A stretch of 64,000 bases of DNA from Agrostemma githago (Eukaryota > Streptophyta > Magnoliopsida > Caryophyllales > Caryophyllaceae), in assembly GCA_958450325.1 (NCBI GenBank), contig OY288241.1:52896078-52960077 (forward strand), read 5' to 3'. A program made the translations under genes and the position numbers. Of the stretch, positions 9,717 through 20,037 are shown piece after piece. The notes under the pieces were generated by a model, which ran no database searches, was not told where the DNA came from, and saw only the letters and a program-made list of their open reading frames with translations. Numbering within the stretch: the first letter of the stretch is position 1; the number at the start of each line of letters is the position of its first letter.

Positions 9717-12423
9717 ATGTCTAGAACTCGTGAGCGGATCCTACCTTTTACTGACAAAGGGGAAGGAGGTAGGGTGAATTTTGCCTCCTCCTCTAGGGAG
9801 GTTGGTTTTGAGGAAGAAAATTCGGCGGACAGCGGAGGTGGTAACTCTCCTGACCCCCCTTCGTTTGACGCCATTGACTCGGATGACGAGGCGTTGGAAA
9901 TTGACCCTTCTAGAACCCCTGGCCCCCTCATTCGTCGGGAAAGGGGTAGGGTTTACTATTTTTTTTTTGGTAAAATGTAAATGTATTATAAGTGCCAAAT
10001 AATGGGCATAGCCCGATTACATCAATAGTTTATCAATCAGGTTTTTGTCCCTCACAGAGGTGACACAATTATCAGAAAAAGCTAGTCGAAATTCTTTCTT
10101 AATACTCAATGCAATGTATTCCGGCTTCAAGAGGTAATTATCGATCCGAGCTTTATTCCTTTGCGACCAGATATTATAGATCATAGCGTTCAAGATGCCA
10201 TTGACTACAGCTCGACGAGTAGCCGAACCTCTCCTTGCTTCCCTCCAATTATCTATATTGACACGGGGAAATTGGATTCCAGCCCACTCACTGGTTAATC
10301 GAGTAAATTGGGTTTACTATTTAGATAAAGTCAAATACCGCATTCCCTTGAGTACTTACCCTGACCCGAAAAATCGGGACTTGATCCTTGCAAAAAACGC
10401 CGCCGGTGTGATTGAGCGGTTTTACAACTTCGGGGAGGGGTACACAATCGTTGTCCCTGGCGAAAAATATACCGTGTGCAACCCTCCCGACGGGTGCATA
10501 GCGGTTTACCATAAGTGCCTGGAGTTCGGCCTTCGCTTTCCCCTCCATCCTTCCCTGGAAGAGATTTTCAGGCGTATGAATGTGGCCATCGCCCAGCTGA
10601 CAGCCACGGCTGTCAGGTCATTGATCTCATATGTCTGGACTTGCCTGTTCCACCGCACCGAGCCTTCCATTGATGCCCTGAGGTTTATGGTTGGCCTACA
10701 AATGGTTTCTTCTGGGAGTGTGGGCTCCCCTGGATATTGGTCCCTTTTGAGGCAGAAGAGACATTCTTTGGTGTGGCCAGCCATGGATAGTTTGAGAGAC
10801 TGGAAGAACAACTTCCTTTATGTGCACAGCATCCATGGGTGGAGGATTCCCCGTCATTTTAGGAATCATGTCCACACCCGACTAGAGACCCCCGAGGAGT
10901 ATCACCCTGGTGTGGGTGGAAAAGCCTTGGAGGTGAAGCTGAGCGAGAAAGACAAGGAATTGACGGACTATTGTGCCGCTCACACTGATAAGTATGGGGT
11001 ATACGGCCCTACATTATGGCTCCCCCATGCGGAGCTCATTGCGACTGATAAATACCTGACCCGGTTGGGCATGAATCCGGGTCTAGATGAAGGTAGTTCA
11101 GGAGTGTTGATGATTCTTTCTTACTCTTTTTTCTTTTAAAGTGTCCTAACAGTTCGTCTGTCTGCCTTGCAAGCTCTTGCTACCTTCATTTGGAGAAAAT
11201 GGGAGGTGAGGCGCCTGGGTCTGACCGAAACTCTTACTGTCGTTCAAAGTCGCCCTTCTCTTCCCCCTGATTTTAAGAAAGGTGAGAAGAACTTGATGAA
11301 GCACCTGAAGGGATTGTCGTTCAGTAGACAAAGGCTCCCTGCCCCTCCCAGAGCAACGCCTGCAAAAACGGCGGTTTCTGAGGCCACCCCTTCTCCAGTT
11401 GCGAAGGTGATTGCCTGTGAGGCTACCCCCTCACCTGTTGGTAGGCAGGGGGGCCTTTCCACAGGGGTTCAGATTCCCTCGGGGCCGCGGGCTGCGGGCT
11501 CCGAAGAGAATGGGGAGAGCACTCCCAGAGGTCTGATTAGAAAAAGGAGCAGGGAGGCTCCAAATGCTGACCAAGTGGTGGACCTGGAGACTGCCACGCC
11601 TGAACCCAAACGCTTTGCTCAGGGGGTTCCTGCTACCCTCTTTTCCGAGGAGAACACTGAATTCCATTACACCGCCGGCGTTAGCCAAGATGTTTCCGCC
11701 TTACTTTCCGACTCTGGGGCAGTTCTAGCGGACCATCTTCTCAAGACTGTCCATTCTGCCACCAACCAAGTGACTCAGTACGTCCAGCGTACTGCCAGAA
11801 TCATCCAAGCTTCTGCAGAGCTGGCGGCCCTTAACCGCCTGAGTGATGAGGAACTGTCTAACTCTGACCGCCTTTCTGCAGTCGAGAGGGACGTTGCTCT
11901 CATTGCCAGTCTGAAGGATCAGTTGGCGAAAAGGGAGACCGAGCTGGAAGAGGCCAAGGGTCAGGCAATCCACTGGAAGTCTGAGAATGAGAAGGTTGTC
12001 AGGGAGGTGTCCCACCTGGGGGAGGAGTCAAAGAGAGCTCAGCAGGCCTTCGCGGAGTTGGAGCAGGCCAGAAAAGCCTTGGCTGAGCTGGATCACGCCA
12101 AGAAAAGCGTCGTCGACCTAGGGGAGCGCCTTTCCAAGGCAAATTCAGATCTGCAGGCGGCTCTTGGCGATCTAGCGGCGAAGACCAAGGAATGGGAGAA
12201 GGAGAGGGACGAAATAATCCAGGAGGTGGAAACGGCTGTGTCAGCTGGTTTTGTGAATGGCGCTAACTCTTGTTTGGGGGTAGTTATGGAAGCTGTCAGG
12301 GAGATGTTCCCTGGCTTTGATGAAGATGCTTTTCGGGCCCTCTACACCGCCAAGGACGAGGCTCAGATGCGCAGACTGTCTGAAGGAGCTGCTACTTCTG
12401 GCCCAGATGCTCCTCCTGCTTAA
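9717..12423 (+). CDS. Antisense passenger gene of the Retand-like element: gypsy-type-transposon coiled-coil protein, spliced, LINE-interrupted
   Basis: The gene runs opposite to gag-pol. The ATG at 9717 follows a TATA box at 9461. The predicted coding parts are 9717-9960, 10322-11092 and 11153-12423 (761 residues when the LINE insert and one duplication copy are left out). 11093-11152 is a 60-base intron of the GT...AG type that keeps the frame. Residues ~1-80 are acidic and serine-rich. The central part matches the 'putative gypsy-type transposon' domain (Pfam PF04195 type), seen at 'LEFGLRFPLHPSLEEIFRRM'. The C-terminal third is a long Ala/Glu/Lys coiled coil ('LAKRETELEEAKGQAI', 'KKSVVDLGERLSKANSDLQA') ending in a conserved-looking 'FVNGANSCLGVVMEAVREMF' module. 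Function is unknown. Such extra frames are known in Tat elements. Apart from the LINE the frame is open, so decay is recent. Confidence 0.7.
9961..10309 (-). mobile_element. 5'-truncated L1-type LINE insert
   Basis: The 349-base insert is flanked by a 12-bp direct repeat GGGTTTACTATT (9949-9960 and 10310-10321) and begins with a T run, the complement of a poly(A) tail. On the minus strand it encodes the very C-terminus of a plant L1 ORF2 protein (zinc-binding RT end; 'GILNAMIYNIWSQRNKARID'). Variable-length duplication, poly(A) and 5' truncation are the signs of target-primed reverse transcription. It shifts and breaks the antisense gene. The apparent ATG-initiated frame starting at 10195 on the plus strand begins inside this insert and is an artefact. 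Confidence 0.85.
11093..11152 (+). other. Predicted 60-base intron in the antisense gene
   Basis: The donor is AAG/GTAGTT at 11092-11093. The interior is T-rich, and the acceptor is TCCTAACAG/TT at 11152-11153; the TCCTAAC just upstream could serve as a branch site. Removing 60 bases joins two frames in register and avoids the TAA at 11137-11139. Sixty bases is near the lower limit for plant introns. Confidence 0.6.
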
Positions 12424-12660
12424 TATGGAGGGCAGTCCTCCTCAGAGGGCTCTTGTTCGTCTCCTGCTGCGCCTACGCTGATGCTTTAACTTCTCTATTT
12501 CTTTGCGCGCCGAGCCCTTTGGTGGCCGGCTGCCGTGTTTAACTGTAATCTCCTTTGTTAGAAAACTCTTATCTTGTATACTTTTGACGCTTTATTTCCT
12601 TTTATGTAGATATTTTTGTTTGTTCTTGTCTGCTTTCATTCGATTTCTCGTATGAGTTTG
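12424..12660 (+). other. 3' flank of the spliced antisense gene
   Basis: This T-rich, gene-free stretch between the antisense stop codon and the tandem array has the composition of a plant 3' UTR. Nothing else was found. Confidence 0.4.
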
Positions 12661-12666
12661 ATGCAC

Positions 12667-13335
12667 AGCCTGTCCCCTGCCTGCCCAGAGGTAAGCAGGG
12701 AGGTTCCTTAACGTTTTTTATACAAGGTTGGGGGGCCTGCCCCTAGTCCTTGTTGATCCGGCCTATCCCTGGCCTTTATTCAAAGTCCAGGAGGCCTGCC
12801 CCCTGCCTGCCCAGAGGTAAGCAGGGAGGCTTCTGCGTTTTTTATACAAGGTTGGGGGGCCTGCCCCCAGTCCTTGTTGACTCGGCCTGTCCCTGGCTTT
12901 TGTTCAAAGTCCAGGGGGCCTGCCTCCTGTCTGCCCAGAGGTAAGCAGGGTGGCCTTTGCGTTTTTTATACAAGGTTGGGGAGCCTGCCCCCAGTTCTTG
13001 TTGATTCGGCATGTTCCTGGATTTTGTTCAAAGTCCAGGGGGCCTGTCCCCTGCCTGCCCAGAGGTAAGCAGGGTGGCTTTTGCGTTTTTATACAAGGTT
13101 GGGGGGCCTGCCCCCAGTCCTTGTTGATTCGGCCTGTTCCTGGCTTTTGTTCAAAGTCCAGGGGGCCTGTCCTCTGCCTGCCCAGAGGTAAGCAGGGTGG
13201 TTTTTGCATTTTTTATACAAGGTTGGGGGGCCTGCCCCCAGTCCTTGTTGATTCGGCCTGTCCCTGGCTTTTGTTCAAAGTCCAAGGGCCCTCCCCCTGC
13301 CTGCCCAGAGGTAAGCAGGGGGGCTTGGATTTTTG
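12667..13335 (-). repeat. Tandem array, ~124-bp units, between pol and 3' LTR of the Retand-like element
   Basis: The landmark GCCCAGAGGTAAGCAGGG occurs six times at 12683, 12809, 12933, 13057, 13180 and 13303, giving periods of 126, 124, 124, 123 and 123 bases. Each unit contains TACAAGGTTGGGGGGCCTGCC and CAAAGTCCAGG blocks. The array has five full units and a partial one. The overlapping open frames seen through it on both strands are produced by the repeat and are not genes. An amplified tandem repeat in this location is the known hallmark of Retand elements. Confidence 0.9.
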
Positions 13336-13563
13336 TTAGGGGGTTCGTTTTTCCTAACTTTGGCAACAGGGGGGCCTCCCCCTATTGCCCCCTGCTCGTT
13401 TGTGTGTGAAAGCGCAAGTTTGAACAGGCAACGAGTATAAATCTGAATCTTTCTCATTTCTTAATAAAACTTGTGACATTAGGGTGGTCGGAGCCGTCGA
13501 CATTCTTTGACCGTCCTCCGCCATTTGTTTTTAGCAAAAATAAAAACTATCTTCGGATTTTGT

Positions 13564-14559
13564 TCAGACATAATATTTCTTCAGGGTGTCCGCATTCCAG
13601 TGAGCATGCAATTCTTGTCCTTCAAGGTTGGCGATTTTATATGTGCCTGGTCCCAGGATTTGAGTCACTTGGTATGGACCTTCCCAGTTGGCACTTAATT
13701 TTCCGTGTTCCCTTGACTTTCCAACTGCCTGCGTTTTTCTGAGGACCAGATCACCCATCTGGAAATTTCTCTGCCGCACTCTGTTGTTGAAGGCTTTTCT
13801 CGTTCGTTGCTGGTAGGCAACGATGTTGGTACAGGCCTCTTCCCTTATCTCATTGACCAGATCTAAGGCTTCAACCATTGCAGCTTCATTCTCAGTACGG
13901 TCGTATTGCAGGGAGCGTAGAGACGGGATCCTTGCCTCGATAGGTAACAGAGCCTCTGCTCCATATACTAGACCGAACGGGGTTTGGCTTGTAGATTCTT
14001 TTCGGGTGGTTCGAATTGACTAGAGTATGCTGGGAAGTTCATCAGCCCACCTACCCTTGAGGTCATCTACCATTTTCTTCAGACCATTTAAGATTTGCTT
14101 GTTAGCTGCCTCTGCCTGTCCGTTGGTTTGAGGGTGACAGACGGCCGAGTAGGCAACTGCGATGTTGTGGCTTTCTAGCCAGATTCTCAGGGTATCATTG
14201 TCAAACTGCCTGCCATGATCAAATACCAACATTTTTGGTAGGCCGAATATGGTGATAACATTTCGCCAGATCACTTTTCTGACTGCTGGCTCGGTAATGT
14301 TGGGCACTGCTTCAGCTTCTATCCATTTGGTGAAGTAGTCTATTGCCACAATTAGGAATTTCCTGCCCCCAGTGGCCACCGTGAAAGGTCCTAGTATGTC
14401 CATCCCCCCATTGAGCGAAGGGGATGGGGGATAGGATTGGCCTGAGTTCCTGGGCCGGGGCATGGATTGACGGGGCAAAGAGTTGGCACTTTCTGCACTT
14501 CTGGGTCAGGCTCCTGGCATCTGCCAGCATGGTAGGCCAGTAGTAGCCTGCCCTTAGGG
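13564..14559 (-). pseudogene. Integrase of the Retand-like element, frameshifted
   Basis: The pieces in order are an N-terminal zinc-finger part ('GYYWPTMLADARSLTQKC' and 'CRKCQLFA', about 14545-14470, upstream histidines lost), the catalytic core in a different frame, and a C-terminal domain in a further frame (13878-13564; 'ARKTQAVGK'-type basic stretch, 'GPYQVTQILGPGTYKI'). The core keeps all three acidic residues: 'GGMDILGPF', then 'VFDHGRQF' (normally SDNGRQF), then 'NGQAEAANK'. At least two frame changes and a small deletion at the RNase H boundary make it non-functional. Integrase would insert the element's DNA into nuclear chromatin. No chromodomain is present, as expected for Tat. 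Confidence 0.85.
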
Positions 14560-16383
14560 CTAGTGGATATCTTCCAACACTTCAGCAGCCTGGTCTTCCC
14601 GTAGGCATTTGAGCAGGGGGTAAGTAAAAGATTTCTTATAGAGCTCTTCATCAATGATTATGAACCAAGCTGCTTTGGCCTGTACCTTTCTCTTCTGCAC
14701 GGCGTCTGATGGTAGGATACCATGTCGTTTGAACTGGATGAAGGGGGTCATCCAACTTTCTGGCCCTTCCTCGACGGTGCTAATCGCCTGGCAGGTGCTG
14801 GTAGACTTTTCATGTAAAACGTCAACCCACACCGACCTCCGTATGTCTTGCAGGTTGGAGCTGGCCAGTTTTGACAGAGCGTCGGCTCGGTTGTTCTGCG
14901 ACCGAGGTATTTGCTGGATTTCATATGATTTCAGACCTGACAGCTCCTGTTTTACCTTCTCAAGGTAGGTGGCCATGGTCTGGTCTCTGGCCTCATATTC
15001 TCCGTTAACTTGATTGGCAATGAGCTGAGAATCAGTAGCTAGTGTAATTCGCTCCGCTCCTGCAGCTTTGGCCAATTTTATCCTTGTGATTACAGCCTCA
15101 TATTCCGCTTCATTGTTTGACGTTGGGAAAGTGAACCTGAGTGCATGCTCAAAATCCACCCCCTCGGGGCTGGTTAACACGACGCCTGCGCCTGCACCAT
15201 TGGCTGTTGAGGATCCATCAGTGTGTACGATCCACTCCTCGGCAGGGGGCTCCTCTTCCCCTGAATGGGAGCATTCAGCCAAAAAATCGGCCAAGGCTTG
15301 GGCTTCGATGGCTGTTCTTGGCTGGTAAGATATCCCCAGACCACTTAATTCTATTGCCCATTTCAGCAGTCTCCCTGATTTTTCAAACCTTTCCAACACT
15401 TTCTCCAGCGGTTGGTCTGTGAGGACCACGACAGGATGTGCGTCAAAGTAGGGTCTGAGCTTTCTGGCTGCAATGACGACTGCATATGCGGCCTTTTCTA
15501 TCAGGGGGTAATTTCTTTCTGCCGTTCCCAGGGCGTAACTCACAAAGTAGATGGGTTGCTGTGAGTTTGCTTCCTCCCTTAGGATGACGGCACTTACCGT
15601 CGTGTTTGTGACAGCGATGTACAGGTATAATTTTTCTCCGGCTACCGGCCTTGCCAAGGTAGGGAGTTTCTTTAAGTGCTCTTTCAGCTGCTCGAAGGCT
15701 TTTTTCTGCTCATCTTCCCATTTGAATTGTTTGTTGCCTTTTAATATTTTGAAAAAAGGGGTGGACTTGTCTGCTGACCTGGCGATAAACCGGGCCAGGG
15801 CGGCCATTCTGCCTGTGAGCCTCTGAATGTCCCTGATGGTTTTTGGCTCTGGGAGGTCTAGGACCGCCTGAATTTTCTCAGGGTTGGCGTCTATCCCCCT
15901 GGAGCTGACCAAAAAACCTAGGAATTTCCCGGAGCGGACCCCGAATGTGCATTTTTTCGGGTTCAACTTCATCTTGTATGACCTCAGGGAAGAGAAGGTC
16001 TCCTGAAGATCTATCAGATGCTCCTTGTCCCCCTTACTTTTGACGATCGCATCGTCAACATAGGCCTCTAAGTTTCTTCCTTTTTTACTTTCGAAGACTC
16101 TGTCTACCAACCGCTGATAGGTGGCGCCTGCATTCTTCAGCCCAAATGGCATCATCTTGTACATGTAGGTGCCATGGCTGGTTATGAAGGCGCACCTCAC
16201 TCTGTCTGGCTGCCAGAGGTACACTTGATGGTACCCTGAGAACGCATCCAGAAAACTCAGGGTGGTGTATCCACTAGTGGCGTCCACTAGTTGATCTATC
16301 CTGGGCAGAGGGTAGCAGTCCTTAGGGCAGGCCTTGTTAAGATTGGTAAAATCCACGCACATTCTCCATGCGCCTGACGATTT
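14560..16383 (-). pseudogene. Reverse transcriptase, RNase H and archaeal-type RNase H of the Retand-like element
   Basis: An unbroken 600-codon frame covers the RT palm ('MCVDFTNLNKACPKDCYPLP' and 'FLDAFSGYHQV'). The catalytic box is 'AYVDDAIVKS', with alanine where Tat elements usually have methionine. Next come the connection ('GKFLGFLVSSRGIDANPEKI') and the classical RNase H ('VSYALGTAERNYPLIEKAAY', then 'VVLTDQPL'). The second, archaeal-type RNase H follows ('WIVHTDGSSTANGAGAGVVL', 'NNEAEYEAVI', 'ATDSQLIANQVNG' and 'IPRSQNNRADALSKLA'). The double RNase H places the element in the Tat lineage. The enzyme copies element RNA into DNA in cytoplasmic particles. The catalytic residues I can see are present. 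The frame ends at a TAG (14560-14562) at the start of a disturbed integrase. Confidence 0.9.
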
Positions 16384-16386
16384 CTA

Positions 16387-17502
16387 CACCATGACCACGT
16401 TCGCCAACCATTCAGGGTAGTCACATACTTCGATGAAGCCTGCCTTCAGGAGTTTGTCTATTTCCTCTTTTATTGCCGCATCTTTTTCCGCGGACATGTT
16501 CCTTTTCTTCTGCTTTACAGGGCGAGCCTCCGGATTAATGTTCAGCTTGTGAACGATAAAGGCCGGGTCGACCCCTGGCATCTCGTCTGCAGAGTAGGCG
16601 AACACATCCTTATTCTCTCTTAGGACTGCAATAAGTTCCTTTTGATAGGACTCCTCCAGGTCGGCCCCTATAAGGACCTGTCTCCCTGGTTCCAAGTCCA
16701 CTAGCATGCTCTCCCCTTCAGGCTCCAGGCGGATTGGCTCTTGCTTGGCCATCGGAATCTCACCTTCCTTGCTGGGAGAGCATTGTGCTTTTCGCTTCCC
16801 TTTTCTTTCTGTCTCATGGGCCTGCAGGGCCACGGAATAGCAGTGTCTGGCCGACTCCTGGTCCCCGTGGACCTTCCCCTCCATGCCAAAGTCTGTTACA
16901 TAGGCTATGGTGAGGGCCCTAATTGATATGGCAGCTTCTATTTCATCAAGGGTGGCTCGGCCTATCAGGGCGTTGTATGCGGATTTGGAATCCACCACAA
17001 CAAATGACGCCCTGATATTTCTTGCTGAGGTCCCCTCCCCAAACGTAACAGGCAGATCGATAACTCCCATGGGTAGCATGCCTGCTCCATTGAATCCATA
17101 CAAGGATCCGGGGGCTGGCTTCAGGTGCCTTCTTTCAAGGTTCATCTTTTCAAAAGCATCTTTGTATAAAAGATTTGTGTAGGCGCCAGTATCCACCATA
17201 CACCTCTTGACAAGATGGTTGCTGATTTCCAGGGTTAAGACTAGAGGGTCGCTATGTGGGTACACGATTCTCCCTGCATCCTCAGGGGTGATGCTTAGGG
17301 TAGTGCCCCTTGGGCTGCCTGCCTTTTCGGCGTAGCAAATTTGGTTCCTCAGTTCGCGGATCTGCCTTTTCTGGCTGCGCCTGCTGGTCCGCCCCTCTGC
17401 ATCCCCTGAAACTACATGGATGACCATGCGATATTGGGCTGAGCCCTCAGGCTTGTCTGCTACCTCTTTCTGGGGTTTGTTCCTTGCTGCATAGTTACTC
17501 AG
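16387..17502 (-). pseudogene. Aspartic protease and protease-RT linker of the Retand-like element
   Basis: In the same frame as gag, this part holds a retropepsin with 'CMVDTGAYTNLLYKDAF' (catalytic DTG), then a linker leading to the start of reverse transcriptase ('KDAAIKEEIDKLLKAGFIE' and 'YPEWLANVVMV'). It would cut the gag-pol polyprotein. It ends at a TAG (16384-16386) that falls inside the RT domain where relatives have lysine ('VVMV-KSSGAW'), which is clearly an inactivating change for this copy unless read through. Two in-frame TAGs upstream separate it from gag. Confidence 0.85.
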
Positions 17503-17505
17503 CTA

Positions 17506-19176
17506 GCCGTTTCTTATCAGTTTTTCAAGTTCGTCTTTTAAGTGGCGGCATTCCTCTGTAGTATGACCTATGCAGTCATGGAACGTGCAGAATTTTTTGG
17601 GGTCTCCTTTTGGGCTGCGAGGCTTGTTTGGACGAGACCATTTTGCTGTTTCTTTCTCTAATTCGAAGATTTCTGCTCTCGGCCTATTGAGGGTCGTGTA
17701 GCTGTCGAATCTTGGTTGGTACGTGATACGTTCTTTTTTGGGAGTGTCTCCCTCTTCTCTCTGCTTGCCTGGCTCATTTCTGCCACGCCCACCCTGCGGT
17801 CCTCCCTACGGCCTTGTTTGGCCTGCAGGGGTATCCGGCAGGCTGTGGAACTCTTCCTGCAGAATGAACCCTTCAGCAATTTTCCTGGCCATGGCCAAGG
17901 TTTCTGGCTGGGCCCTGATCATCTGATTTTTCATTTCTCCTGGAAGCAGGGAGATTGTCAGGGCGTAGGCAGCGGTGGAATCATCGATCTCCCTGACCTG
18001 CTGGTAGGATAGGTCAAACCTCCTCAGGTACTCCCTTACACTTTCACCCTTTTTCTGTTTTAGGGTCATAAGATCGAAGCGAGTGAGGCGTCTCCTTTTG
18101 TTCCCAGCATATTGTTCGAGGAAAATCTCGGCCAACTCTATGAAGAACTTGATTGACCCTTGGCGGAGATCCCTGAACCATCCTTGCGCAAGCCCTACTA
18201 GGGTGGTTGGGAAAACTTTGCACCAGATGGCGTCATCCACGTCGTACATGCCCATGTGGCTCTCAAATGCTGCCAGGTGGTCTTCTGGGTCTGTCGTCCC
18301 GTCAAACTTAATGGTGGGCATTTTAATTTTTGGAATGGGGTATTCTTGTACCTCAGGATGAAGTGGGATTTTTGTGGGCCTGCCTACCAGTCGTGACCTG
18401 CTTTCCCCAGACTGGTTACCGTGAGCATCCCATTGTCTATGGGTCGGTTTCCTCGTACTGGGGGAGCGGTGCCTTGGAGGCGGCCTGCTTGCTGCTTCAT
18501 CTTCTGTCTCAGGGGAGACTTGCCTGGGTCTCTTCCTCTGAGAGTGGCAGAGGTTCTCACCCTGGTGATACTTAGATTCAAGCGGTTGCCCCCGGTTCAG
18601 CCTTGACTGCAGGCTTTGGGATAAACCAGGGGCTGACTGCTCTTTGACCGCCGGTGTTAGCCTGGAGAAAACCCTGCCTGGCTTTTCTCCCAGGCGCTTT
18701 GACATGGGCTCCCTGGGCCTAATTCTCTCCTGCAATTCCCGGGATAAGCCTCTCTGTTCTTCAGACGCAGATTCTGTTGTGTGAATGGAGAATGCCTGTT
18801 GCTGGGCAGGTGGCTCTGGGCTGCCTGCTGTGAGACACCTCTGCACCTGCGCATACACTTGTGCTGTCCTTCTTGCTTTCCTCTGAGCATTTCTGGCGGC
18901 GGTCCGCTTCGTGCCCCCAGTTCCATCCATGTTTATCGAGGGTGGCTGCCTGGGGGCCGATGCGACCCTGCCTACCAGGTCCTCAGGAGTGAACTCCTGG
19001 TTTAGCATTGCAGAGAAGAAAGCAGCTGTCTGCGCCATCTGAGCTGGGGTCAGATTCAGAGTGTGCCCTGGGTGTGTCCCCAACTCAGGTGCTACAGCAG
19101 CGCTCGGTACGCCCAGGAGACTGGTCCCCCCCACCCCCAGGATCGTGGCGGGAGGAATCCTCTCCGGCGGTGGCAT
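17506..19176 (-). pseudogene. gag: gag of the Retand-like element (one in-frame TAG)
   Basis: The ATG at 19176 is the first in a long frame after the leader. The ~300-residue N-terminal part is proline-, arginine- and glutamine-rich. It is followed by a typical retrotransposon gag (capsid) domain with 'PTIKFDGTTDPEDHLAAFES', 'QGWFRDLRQGSI' and 'GESVREYLRRF', which would form the virus-like particle. A TAG at 17806-17808 interrupts the frame, but the same frame continues with a basic nucleic-acid-binding stretch and a 'CTFHDCIGHTTEECRHL' Cys/His knuckle-like motif, until a second TAG at 17503-17505. The frame is shared with pol downstream, as expected for Tat elements. The TAGs may be simple decay. 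No ribosomal frameshift signal was sought. Confidence 0.85.
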
Positions 19177-19324
19177 ACCATACAGGGGGTCACCGGTGGG
19201 ACCGTCGGACCCGCCCCCGTACTGGTGTCAACGATTTCTGGCATGATTACTTTGATTGTTTTAGTTTTTTGTGGTTAGGAATGGTTGATTTTTTGTGGGT
19301 AACTCGTGAGCACAACCATTATCT

Positions 19325-19342
19325 TCCCCACAGACGGCGCCA
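19325..19342 (-). other. Primer binding site of the Retand-like element (tRNA-Asp-like)
   Basis: Read on the minus strand, TGGCGCCGTCTGTGGGGA lies three bases after the 5' LTR. The first nine bases and the last five fit the usual tRNA-Asp primer site (TGGCGCCGT...GGGGA), and the middle differs. It confirms the minus orientation. Confidence 0.75.
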
Positions 19343-19345
19343 AAT

Positions 19346-20037
19346 TGTTCCGGTCACGGAAACAATTAACCCGGCTCTGGATTCGGGTTGTATAATCGGA
19401 TTATCAGTGAGCAATTGATCGCCTGATTTCCTTAAACCTCTCCTTTGTCTTACTCCCTTGATCGGACCTTCCCGGCGGAGTTGGCCTGCTCCCTGCACAA
19501 TGAACGCACAGGGCCTCGGAGGTTGTCCGAGGAAACCCTCTCCGATGCCTAAGTTAGTCCGTGAAATGCCTTAATGAACCTGGCTCGTGAGGAACTAGGT
19601 GGCGTTTTTAGGAGTGGGAGTCTAGAGAGAGAAAATCCAACCCCTCTCATGTGGGAAATGGGAAAGTATTTATACCTTCCCACAAGAGAGAGGAAAAGAG
19701 AAAAGAAGAGAGGGAAATGGGTGGATGCTTGTGCGACACGTGGACTCACCTTGTCCACTCACTTCCCCTTACCTTAGGCAAAATGACGGATGGGTCCCCG
19801 ATTCTTCCCTTGGTCCTGCTTGGGTGGGAGTGCCCTGGAAGCAGGCAGGGAGCTTGGTTGCCGCCTGCTTGGCAGGCAGCAAGACCATGCCAGGCAGCTA
19901 AATGTCTAAGGCCACCTACTTGGAGGTTTTGACGATATTGCTGGGAGGTCTGCTGGGCAGGCCTTCTCTTATTCTTGAGTCGGGCACCCTGGGGCCTGCC
20001 AAGAGGGCGACCCGTGGCTGGCTACCGACTCACATCA
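19346..20037 (-). repeat. 5' LTR of the Retand-like element, with promoter
   Basis: This copy drives the element: G-box near 19735 and TATA box GGTATAAATAC at 19666-19676 on the minus strand. It differs from the other LTR at only about six bases plus one 2-bp indel by eye, about 1%. Confidence 0.9.

Larger units (their letters stand above)
7489..20037 (-). mobile_element. Retand-like Ty3-gypsy (Tat lineage) element, structurally complete
   Basis: The element spans 12,549 bases with two LTRs (693 and 692 bases) beginning TGTTCCGG and ending CACATCA in plus-strand reading. The 5-bp target duplication GATTA is perfect (7484-7488 and 20038-20042). Sense is minus: primer site next to the right LTR, then gag, protease, RT, RNase H, archaeal RNase H, integrase, a ~124-bp tandem array, and a 5.4 kb region with two genes in the opposite orientation. 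The tandem array between pol and the 3' LTR is the feature that gave Retand its name in Silene. I see roughly six substitutions and one 2-bp indel between the LTRs, so the insertion is recent. Three in-frame TAG stops and a broken integrase suggest that this copy is not autonomous. Confidence 0.9.

Noticed and set aside
10195..10321. Apparent plus-strand ORF start at 10195 for the antisense protein
   Set aside because: It begins inside the LINE insert and its first ~40 residues are the antisense of LINE ORF2. The original start is the ATG at 9717.
12750..13457. Series of overlapping ORFs on both strands
   Set aside because: They are produced by the ~124-bp tandem repeat, which keeps frames open periodically, and are not genes.
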